Shown: piece by piece, positions 7,382 through 14,372 of the stretch
How positions within the stretch are numbered: position 1 is the first letter of the stretch
Layout: each line of letters begins with the position of its first letter
NCBI GenBank assembly: GCA_002408065.1
Contig: DHQI01000095.1
Coordinates: 9,597-36,606 of the forward strand
From: Bacteroidales bacterium UBA5342
GTDB taxonomy: Bacteria; Bacteroidota; Bacteroidia; Bacteroidales; UBA5342
Length of the DNA: 27,010 nucleotides
Direction: 5' to 3'
Made by a program: the position numbers and the translations under genes
Notes under the pieces: generated by a model
Told to the model about the DNA's origin: nothing
Database searches by the model: none
Seen by the model: only the letters and a program-made list of their open reading frames with translations

Positions 7382-8092
7382 TTAAATACCTGAAGTCAAA
7401 ACTTTCGCGGCTGATATTGGTTTTAACTTTTGAAGTTGTTGCCCTCTGACTGTCACAGAACCTAACGTACCTGCATTGTATGTTTTATTACTAGATCCTG
7501 TATACTTATAAAACTTTACACCACTCTTTGAAGTCCAAGAATAATTCATCCCATTCTTGGACCACCTTTTACCACCACCTGTATCCATACCAACTGGAGC
7601 CTTTCCTCCCCAACTACCACTTGTCACTTCATCACCAGGTACAGCCATTGCAACGTGACCATGTTTTGTCCCAGTTTTACCAGCAATAACAATCTCACCT
7701 TCATTTGCTTCATCTTGTACATCTTTTAACTCAACTTCCTCAAACTCATCAGAGCTTTCCATATGAGATACAATTTCATTTGCTGTTTTACCTTTTAATT
7801 GTTCACTTTCAGTGATTTCGGTGAAAGCCTCATTGACTCCTCTGTTACACTGAGCTGAACTTGAACCATATTCTTCTGTAATAGTTTCTACTGCATTTTC
7901 TGCTGCTTGAGTTACCTCCGCTGCAGCTAGTGAATCTAATCCTAAAAAGTCAATATAATTGATCGGATTATTCGCAGCATAAACAAAACCTGATTGAGAA
8001 TGATTCTTTTCAGTTAGTGGATCAATTGTTGTAAATCTTAAAATCACTGGATCATAAAATCTAAACCCATAATCCAACCATCCCAAACTCAC
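7382..8092 (-). CDS. Orphan RHS cassette 2: core tip with papain-like (NlpC/CHAP-like) C-terminal domain
   Basis: A 236-codon frame beginning at GTG 8090-8092. Residues 1-52 are a divergent RHS core tip (SLGWLDYGFRFYDPVILRF, DPLTEKN, YAANNPINYIDFLGLD). Residues about 75-200 contain Cys82 in QCNRGVNEAF and, after GEIVIAGKTGT, His146 in HGHVAMAVPG. The Cys, then a beta-strand His in a GHV context, is the pattern of NlpC/P60, CHAP and related papain-fold peptidases or amidases, many of which cut peptidoglycan peptides. The tip motif covers only the end of an RHS shell, so alone it is a cassette and not a complete effector. GTG overlaps the upstream TGA stop (GTGA), which allows translational coupling. 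The following gene is a candidate lipoprotein immunity protein. Confidence 0.65.
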   Translation of the reverse strand: MSLGWLDYGFRFYDPVILRFTTIDPLTEKNHSQSGFVYAANNPINYIDFLGLDSLAAAEVTQAAENAVETITEEYGSSSAQCNRGVNEAFTEITESEQLKGKTANEIVSHMESSDEFEEVELKDVQDEANEGEIVIAGKTGTKHGHVAMAVPGDEVTSGSWGGKAPVGMDTGGGKRWSKNGMNYSWTSKSGVKFYKYTGSSNKTYNAGTLGSVTVRGQQLQKLKPISAAKVLTSGI

Positions 8093-8104
8093 CCCATCAA
8101 AGCT
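8067..8104 (-). repeat. RHS tip repeat, copy 2
   Basis: 38 bp identical at 36 positions to 9353-9390. It encodes SFDGVSLGWLDYG in the RHS frame. Its upstream end also supplies the last codons and the stop of the 161-aa membrane gene in another frame. Confidence 0.85.
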
Positions 8105-8574
8105 CCATCCATAAGAATACCGAAGGTAATAAAAATAATCAATGATATTATAGAATAAAACACATCCAAATATGTAGCTTCTTTATCTGGCACAAATGCA
8201 AGAGAGTTTAATCCTTTAATATTAACGGTTCTCTTATATCTTTTAATAGATAATAATGATAACCAAAGATAAATTAGAATAGATGTTAAATGACAAGCAA
8301 AATAAAGAGATAAAAACCGATAATAACTATGCTCTCGAACAATAAAAAGTGGAATTGTAATAATTATAAAGAAGAGTAAACTAATCCCTGTTTTTTTTAA
8401 CACCCCCACCTTGCTATTAGTATCAAATGCAGACGACAAAAGTATTCCAGAAATAAGGCACAAGAATATAACAACTTCCTTACTAACAATATCTCTAAAA
8501 TACAAAAACACAACTTGACAGAGATAACATAGTATAACTAAAGCTTCAAAAATATATTTTTTTGGAAATTTCAC
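8089..8574 (-). CDS. Multi-pass membrane protein, candidate immunity protein of the full-length RHS
   Basis: A 161-aa protein with about four hydrophobic segments (residues about 9-27, 34-50, 62-80 and 88-110) and a C-terminal one (about 138-155). No family recognised. Its ATG lies 3 bp after the stop of the 1203-aa RHS gene, the expected place for the cognate immunity gene. Its last residues (GALMG) and TGA stop are read from the RHS tip repeat of the next cassette in a different frame, so the gene's original end may have been replaced by cassette insertion. Function as immunity protein is inferred from position only. Confidence 0.6.
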   Translation of the reverse strand: MKFPKKYIFEALVILCYLCQVVFLYFRDIVSKEVVIFLCLISGILLSSAFDTNSKVGVLKKTGISLLFFIIITIPLFIVREHSYYRFLSLYFACHLTSILIYLWLSLLSIKRYKRTVNIKGLNSLAFVPDKEATYLDVFYSIISLIIFITFGILMDGALMG

Positions 8575-8577
8575 AAC

Positions 8578-11500
8578 CTATTCCTTATTAATTTGTTTTT
8601 TTGTTTCCTGCAGTCCAGAAACTCCTGTATTTATATTCTCAATCGTATTTATTCCTTTGAGAGCGTCATCTGATAAACTAATAGTTCCTGCCATATTCAA
8701 CCCTTTTAGTGTGGGAGCAGCAAGGGTTAGAGTTGGCAACACATATCTATTAAGAGTTCTCTCTTGAACTGTCTCATTAATATCTTTACCCGTTATTATA
8801 GTCTTTCCTGCATCTATAACTGCTGTTGGAGGAAATATTTTCACACCAACCTGTGCAACTTGTGGAGCTATTTCATCACCTTTTGCCATTATCTTTCCAG
8901 CTTTACTTTCTTTATAGCTATCTCCTAACTTAACAACTAGATTATCAAGTTCAGTAAAAGCAACTTCTGCAGCATTGGGGGTATTATTTTCACTCTTGTT
9001 ATAGTCGCAAAATCCGAATACCGGTAAATCTACAGCATTATCACCAGTACTATTTTCCGGATTTTTCTCTGTCCAGGAAACTCTCCAAGATCCTTTTCCA
9101 TTTTTTTCTACTGTAACATTTGAAACTTCACCACCATCTCTCAAAGATGCAGCTGCCATTTCAGCCTCATTCCGTTCGTCTGATTTAGAGATATTATTCC
9201 AAAATCCGGCACCTTTAACCCACATTCCATCAGGATCTATAAAATTTATTGGATTATTATAACAGTAATGATATGGTGAAATACCAGGAACAAAAGCTGC
9301 CATTGGATCAATAGACGTAAAATGTGGTACAGCCGGGTCATACATCCTCGCTCCATAATCCAACCATCCCAAGCTCACCCCATCAAAGCCTTCATTCTGC
9401 AACTCTTTGCCGTTGTAAAGGTAGAGGTTTTTCTCGTAGTTATCGATATCGGCGGAGAAGTTTTCCTGTTCCATGACTAGGCCGAAGGGATAGTAAGAGG
9501 TGGTCTGTATCAGATCAGCTCCGAATCCTGTACCTGCAAAGGTAGCTCTTGTATTACCTAGGTGGTCTTTTAGCATGTATTCGTAGCGGTATTGCTTTAT
9601 TAGGCCTGTAGTAGCATCTCTAACGGGTACTATACGGCCTTCTTCGGTCAGAATACAAGAAAGTATACCATTGGTGTAGATGAAGTTGCCGAGATACTCG
9701 GTGGTTTTATCTTCTGAGCTATTGTCTGATTCCAGTACCTGAGCCAGTTTTTGGCCTGAGGCATCGTAGATGTAGTGCATTTTGCCACTACTGGAGCTCT
9801 CCAGAAAACTAATTTCCTTAGGGAGGTTTAACTCGTTATATTGAATCTGAGTAGCCTTACCTATATCTATGGTCAAATTTCCATTATCATCATAGTCATA
9901 CTCTGTCCCACTTCCCAAACGTTTAACAAAATCATCCACCTCTACATCAGACACTTCAGCATCCTCCCAAATATTAGAAAGTTGATTGCTACTACCATAC
10001 TCATAATACAAATCATCAATAGTTACATGGTTATGAACCCTTAACAATGACACAATATTTCCATTTTTATCATACTGCATCCACTCACGATTAGCTCCAA
10101 AATTAGATGCTAGCGATAAGCCATCTCCTGACCTGGCCCAAGTCAAACGGTTTATATCATCATAATCAAATATAAACCCTGTAGGTGTGTCATTATTATT
10201 AGCAGTTACCATTGCAGAAATATTTCCATTATAGCGATTAATACTGCTAAAAGAAGCTTCTAAACCTTCTGTATCATTATAATACAACTGCATTCCAAAC
10301 AAATTATCACCTAAAGAAGAGGGATCATTTATATGAGTCAGCCAACCACGGATGTTGTAATGGTAATCAATTTTCTGAGCAAAGTTATCGTTAACGCCGT
10401 GCAGATGTTTGGTTTCTAACTGCCCTAATTCGTCATAGCGCATCGTGTTAAGAACTATTTTGTCATTTTCATCATCCCCTAGCTGATGAGTGGTTGATAA
10501 TAAACGTCCTGTATGGTCATAGGTATAGGTTTTCTCAATATCTACCGCCTCATTGCCGGGTATTTGGTGTGATTGCTTAGTGGCCATTAACTGATATGTA
10601 ATAGCCTCATATTGTGTAGAATTTCGTTCTATACCGTTTTTATAATTTTCACTCACAGTTTGTATTACATTGCCATAATCATCGTAATAATTGACTGAGA
10701 CTAACTGATCGTTATTTACCGTGTAGTCAGAACCGGCATCAAAGACCATCGTCATTGATCCGGTGACCATTCCTTTGGTCTTGTCCGATTCTGCGGTCAG
10801 ATAGCCATCAGCATAAGCGAACTTAGTACCTAAGCCTAAATCTGAAAGAAAAGAATAATCATCGTACCACGTAACTGTATGAATCTCTATAAAGTCAGAT
10901 GGGGCTTTGGGAAATGTTCGCTCTGTAGTATAAGGTTGCGACACACTGCTTGTAGCTATCTCGTAGCTGTATTCAAAGTCTTCAGGATTATAGTTTTCTC
11001 GAATATAGCTGGCATCAGCATCAGCCTCAAAGATGATACCAGTCATTATAGGCCGGTTAAGATAATCGTATTTGATAAAACTATATTCCTCAGCAACCCT
11101 CTGATTCCCATCTTGTGTCATCACCAAGCGGTCGTAATTGTCATAAATCATTTCCACAGGCTCGGCACCCGGCAAATCTTTCGTGATCATTCGCTTGCGG
11201 GCGTCATAGGTATAGTAGTAGCACAGTTCTGTATCGGTAGGATCATCCGCTTTGGGGGGAATAACAATACGTAGCAAGCCAAAATCATCATAGACGTAAT
11301 GGGTGCGTAAAGCCTCTCCATTGAGCATGCTTTCTTTTTGCACTACACGTCCTTGCATATCAGTATATTCACGAGTAATACAACTATCTTCATCACTCGT
11401 CTCTATTACATAGAGCGTTTGTGCATCATAACTCTCAGAAACACCATCCTCGTCCCAAGTTGGAAGAGGGTCTGTATTGGTCTTATAATAAGTGCGCACA

Positions 11501-12189
11501 GCATGGTGCTCCGTCTCATCATCACCTGTGTACCAAGATTGCCCTACTCCAGTCTGCTGTACTACACGATTAAGTGGAGAGCCATCATAATAAGTTTGCG
11601 TATAGGGCTTGGCATCGTCAGGGTAAGGGCTTTTGCCTCCATTGTAGAAGTCTAAAGTAGCTCCTATAGCTGCATCGTGATACTGTCCGTTTAATGTGCC
11701 ATCTACATAAGGCAAATATTGCTGTGCTTGCCGACCAAACTCATCGTAAACAATGGCTTGGATGATGTCATCACCCGAAGGAGATGCCCCTACGGCCACT
11801 TCCTGCATCGGGCGTCCCAGACCATCGTAATAGGTCACTGTGGTATTGTGCTTTTTGTTTAGAGGCGTAGTGCCGTTAAGCTCTTCGGAGGTAACAGCCT
11901 CACGGTAAACGGTGGTCATTATGTAGTTGTAGTCATCCGTTGCCACTGCTGCTGTATTATCAACATCAGAAACAATGGGTGCTGATTTATCACTTACCCC
12001 AATGTTAGGGTTAATATATGCACGAAAATCGGCTCCTGATACTATGTGAGTACCGGGCTTAAAAGAAATTTGTTGTCCGGCTACTGCTTCAGCTTTTCCT
12101 ATAACAATGTCTTTTACCTCCAAAGTGCTTTGGGCTTTGAGCAGAAAGGCATAAAATAGTAATAGAAAGGTTATATATTTTGTTTTCAT
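8578..12189 (-). CDS. RHS/YD-repeat protein with DUF6443-type N-terminus, core tip and variable C-terminus
   Basis: A 1203-aa exported protein. Residues 1-19 form a signal peptide (ends KAQ). Residues about 75-165 match the Bacteroidota DUF6443 region (YIMTTVYREAV, VTYYDGLGRPMQEVAVGA, YDEFGRQAQQYLPY). YD repeats follow through about residue 900 (YDDFGLLRIV, YTYDHTGRLLSTTHQ, MRYDELGQLETK, YDDNGNLTIDI). The core tip lies at about 934-985 (GFDGVSLGWLDYGARMYDPA, SPYHYCYNNPINFIDPDG). The last 219 residues or so are variable; they include an N-terminal Glu/Lys-rich part and hydrophobic segments, and match no toxin family I recognise. RHS proteins form a beta-cage around a C-terminal toxin that is cleaved after the core. 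No T9SS tail is present. Base composition turns AT-rich at the core/variable boundary (about 9355). The next gene, 3 bp downstream, is a candidate immunity gene. Confidence 0.88.
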   Translation of the reverse strand: MKTKYITFLLLFYAFLLKAQSTLEVKDIVIGKAEAVAGQQISFKPGTHIVSGADFRAYINPNIGVSDKSAPIVSDVDNTAAVATDDYNYIMTTVYREAVTSEELNGTTPLNKKHNTTVTYYDGLGRPMQEVAVGASPSGDDIIQAIVYDEFGRQAQQYLPYVDGTLNGQYHDAAIGATLDFYNGGKSPYPDDAKPYTQTYYDGSPLNRVVQQTGVGQSWYTGDDETEHHAVRTYYKTNTDPLPTWDEDGVSESYDAQTLYVIETSDEDSCITREYTDMQGRVVQKESMLNGEALRTHYVYDDFGLLRIVIPPKADDPTDTELCYYYTYDARKRMITKDLPGAEPVEMIYDNYDRLVMTQDGNQRVAEEYSFIKYDYLNRPIMTGIIFEADADASYIRENYNPEDFEYSYEIATSSVSQPYTTERTFPKAPSDFIEIHTVTWYDDYSFLSDLGLGTKFAYADGYLTAESDKTKGMVTGSMTMVFDAGSDYTVNNDQLVSVNYYDDYGNVIQTVSENYKNGIERNSTQYEAITYQLMATKQSHQIPGNEAVDIEKTYTYDHTGRLLSTTHQLGDDENDKIVLNTMRYDELGQLETKHLHGVNDNFAQKIDYHYNIRGWLTHINDPSSLGDNLFGMQLYYNDTEGLEASFSSINRYNGNISAMVTANNNDTPTGFIFDYDDINRLTWARSGDGLSLASNFGANREWMQYDKNGNIVSLLRVHNHVTIDDLYYEYGSSNQLSNIWEDAEVSDVEVDDFVKRLGSGTEYDYDDNGNLTIDIGKATQIQYNELNLPKEISFLESSSSGKMHYIYDASGQKLAQVLESDNSSEDKTTEYLGNFIYTNGILSCILTEEGRIVPVRDATTGLIKQYRYEYMLKDHLGNTRATFAGTGFGADLIQTTSYYPFGLVMEQENFSADIDNYEKNLYLYNGKELQNEGFDGVSLGWLDYGARMYDPAVPHFTSIDPMAAFVPGISPYHYCYNNPINFIDPDGMWVKGAGFWNNISKSDERNEAEMAAASLRDGGEVSNVTVEKNGKGSWRVSWTEKNPENSTGDNAVDLPVFGFCDYNKSENNTPNAAEVAFTELDNLVVKLGDSYKESKAGKIMAKGDEIAPQVAQVGVKIFPPTAVIDAGKTIITGKDINETVQERTLNRYVLPTLTLAAPTLKGLNMAGTISLSDDALKGINTIENINTGVSGLQETKKQINKE
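9338..9390 (-). repeat. RHS tip repeat, copy 1 (inside the full-length RHS gene)
   Basis: This stretch encodes GFDGVSLGWLDYGARMYD. Its 9338-9372 part matches copy 3 at 34 of 35 positions; its 9353-9390 part matches copy 2 at 36 of 38 positions. It is the acceptor site at which any downstream cassette could replace the current C-terminus by homologous recombination. Confidence 0.85.
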
Positions 12190-12214
12190 TGGTTTTAGTT
12201 TTATTGTTGGTTTG

Positions 12215-12269
12215 AATTTCGATTAAATGGGGGCGCGACTTGGAGTCGCACTCCCATTTAATCGAAATT
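12215..12269. repeat. 26-bp near-perfect hairpin between the propeller gene and the full-length RHS gene
   Basis: Arms 12215-12240 and 12244-12269 pair with only two mismatches around the 3-base loop TGG; the outer 17 bp (AATTTCGATTAAATGGG) are perfect. One arm contains the stop codon of the 699-aa gene (12268-12270). No U-tract follows in either direction, so it is not a classical intrinsic terminator. It may be an RNA processing or stabilising structure that sets different levels for the two sides of the operon, or a palindromic insertion. Confidence 0.7.
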
Positions 12270-14367
12270 ACTCTTTAATCACCACTGTCTCTGCACTGCG
12301 CCCGTCATTGGCCACTATCTTCAGGGCATAATTGCCTTGTGGTAACTGATTGCCCGGAATGGTTTTGATGGTATTGGCATCGTAGTTTTTAATGCTTTTT
12401 TGATACACCACTAATCCTAGTGAGTTAGATAAAAGAACTTCAAAGTCAGTCCATTCCTCCGACAGCACTTCCCAGTGGATGCTATTCTTTATCGGGTTAG
12501 GATGTATACGTATGACGCTTTCATTATCTAAACCGTGTTCATCGTCTACATCTTTGATGTATGTGATGGTAATATGATCTCTGTACTCACGCCCCCATGC
12601 ATCGGTAACCTTTAACTCATACCTTTCAATACCAGGTTGTCCGTTGAAACTGCAGGCCAAGTAGTCTTCTTCCCGACTACCATTCTGCCAAACATAGTGA
12701 ACAGCTGCTTCGGGCCCCTTTAATAGCAGAGTGTCGCTTACCCAAAGAGTAGTATCAGCACCTAGATCAAACTCTAAAGCATAGGCCTGCTCTACTACAA
12801 GAGTATCCCTGATTAAACAGCCGTTTTTATCGGTCATTGCAACTGTATAAATACCCGGTTCATACACTGTTATTTTGTTTTTAGAGATGCTATCTTGCCA
12901 TACAATATTATCGAAACGCATAGGCACATGCAAGGTGGTGTAGTCGCCGGGGTAAATAAAGTCCCGACCATTGATTAGCCCACTTAGTTCGGGACAATTA
13001 CAGTATTTGGCCAGATAAATATCTTCATCATCCAAGGCGTAGACTCCGGCTGTTGTATCGCGATATGTACCGGTAAGGTAGAGGTGCCCATCGGCATCTA
13101 ACACCGCCTTCTTACTTATCCGGCTACGTTCATCCGGTAGCTGACTTCCCCACACTACTTCACCATCGTGGCTTATAGTGGCCACAAAAACATTGGAGTA
13201 CTCTTCTTCGGAAAACAGATAGTCGTCCATCGTTAGAGAATCATTAAAACTGCCACTGATAAGTAGACCTTGGGCTGGGTTAAGCGACATATTGCGCAAG
13301 CGGTCGTCGTAGCGTCCTCCGTAGCTCCTGTACCACTGAGGACTATAGGCAGTATCCAACTTAATCAACGCAAAATCACTTAAACCATTAGATTCAATCG
13401 TCCGGCTATCCCACACAAGGCTATTACTGTAATTAAGGCCTAGCCAGAGCTGTCCTTTGCTATCTTTTTCGATCCCAATCAGCTGCAGATGTGCGGGGCT
13501 ACTAAAGCCTTGTTGCCAAGTGATGGCCATACCACTATCCAGTTGAATCAAAACAGCATCTTTGTCATATTTATCAGCTGTAGCTTGTAACTTAGTATCC
13601 TTATGCCAAAAACTTTGATCATAGTTAAATGCCAGGAAACAATGCTCTGCGGTATCAGAACAGAAAGCCGTGAGTCGCTCACTGCCCCTACCTCCTATAG
13701 CTTTGAGTTTAAGCTGCGTTGTTTTAAGGTTGAGCTTAGCTACAAACAAATCGCTATAACCCTGACTTACAATAGCTGTATCACTAGTATACAGAGTGTC
13801 AGTAAATGTCCCTCCCATATAGAGCAAACTGTCATCCGTTATATCCAATTCGTAGCCACTGGCTTTTTGCGTATAGCTAAAGGTCTTTAGCAGGCACAAA
13901 CTGTCGCCCTGCACTGTACCCAAAATGATTTGTTTACCATCTTGCCTTAGGGTATCATTATTAATGACAATATCGCCCTCAGTCATTGCTGAAAAATAAA
14001 GCTGATCATCTTTGCTCATACAAAGCGCTGTGATCTTGTCCATACCATTGCCTCCGGCACTCCAAAGCTCTTTAAGCTTTCCTTCATGGTTGAAACGGGC
14101 GATAAAAAGATCCCTGTTTCCTTGGCTTACAAGCGTATGTTCATCCTGCGACTTACATTTACCATTTTTCTTTTTTATATCGGCCAAACTAAGGTTATCT
14201 GTAAAACCTCCGGCGATGTAAATATTACCTTTGCTATCAGCTTCTACACCATTAGCAAAATCCCAGTTTTCGCCCTGTAGCTGAGTGCTCCAGTCATAAA
14301 CTTTGGGAGTTTGAGCTGTGAGTATGGCTACTAGGGTGAGTAGTAGTGTTGTTATTTTGGTTTTCAT
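12268..14367 (-). CDS. Secreted beta-propeller repeat protein with T9SS sorting domain
   Basis: A 699-aa protein with a signal peptide (MKTKITTLLLTLVAILTAQ). About ten repeats of an SBBP-like type cover residues about 25-450: GVEADSKGNIYIAGGFTD, GYSDLFVAKLNL, GNRDLFIARFNHEG, GLSDFALIKLD, ISHDGEVVWGSQL, LDADGHLYLTGTYRD. A PKD/Ig-like stretch follows (about 470-620: PGDYTTLHV, PGIYTVAMTDKNGC, YELKVTDAWGREY). The last 80 residues (IRIHPNPIKNSI... LPQGNYALKIVANDG) are a T9SS sorting tail. The family is usually surface-bound or secreted; function unknown. It lies 5 bp after the 1029-aa RHS-type gene and 78 bp before the full-length RHS gene, the gap being filled by the 12215-12269 hairpin. It may help display or export the RHS proteins (inference). 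Confidence 0.85.
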   Translation of the reverse strand: MKTKITTLLLTLVAILTAQTPKVYDWSTQLQGENWDFANGVEADSKGNIYIAGGFTDNLSLADIKKKNGKCKSQDEHTLVSQGNRDLFIARFNHEGKLKELWSAGGNGMDKITALCMSKDDQLYFSAMTEGDIVINNDTLRQDGKQIILGTVQGDSLCLLKTFSYTQKASGYELDITDDSLLYMGGTFTDTLYTSDTAIVSQGYSDLFVAKLNLKTTQLKLKAIGGRGSERLTAFCSDTAEHCFLAFNYDQSFWHKDTKLQATADKYDKDAVLIQLDSGMAITWQQGFSSPAHLQLIGIEKDSKGQLWLGLNYSNSLVWDSRTIESNGLSDFALIKLDTAYSPQWYRSYGGRYDDRLRNMSLNPAQGLLISGSFNDSLTMDDYLFSEEEYSNVFVATISHDGEVVWGSQLPDERSRISKKAVLDADGHLYLTGTYRDTTAGVYALDDEDIYLAKYCNCPELSGLINGRDFIYPGDYTTLHVPMRFDNIVWQDSISKNKITVYEPGIYTVAMTDKNGCLIRDTLVVEQAYALEFDLGADTTLWVSDTLLLKGPEAAVHYVWQNGSREEDYLACSFNGQPGIERYELKVTDAWGREYRDHITITYIKDVDDEHGLDNESVIRIHPNPIKNSIHWEVLSEEWTDFEVLLSNSLGLVVYQKSIKNYDANTIKTIPGNQLPQGNYALKIVANDGRSAETVVIKE

Positions 14368-14372
14368 GGGGT

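Noticed and set aside
8090..8092. GTG as a genuine independent start for the orphan RHS cassette 2
   Set aside because: The frame begins inside the conserved tip repeat without a ribosome-binding site. Coupled translation through GTGA is possible, but a free-standing gene is not supported.
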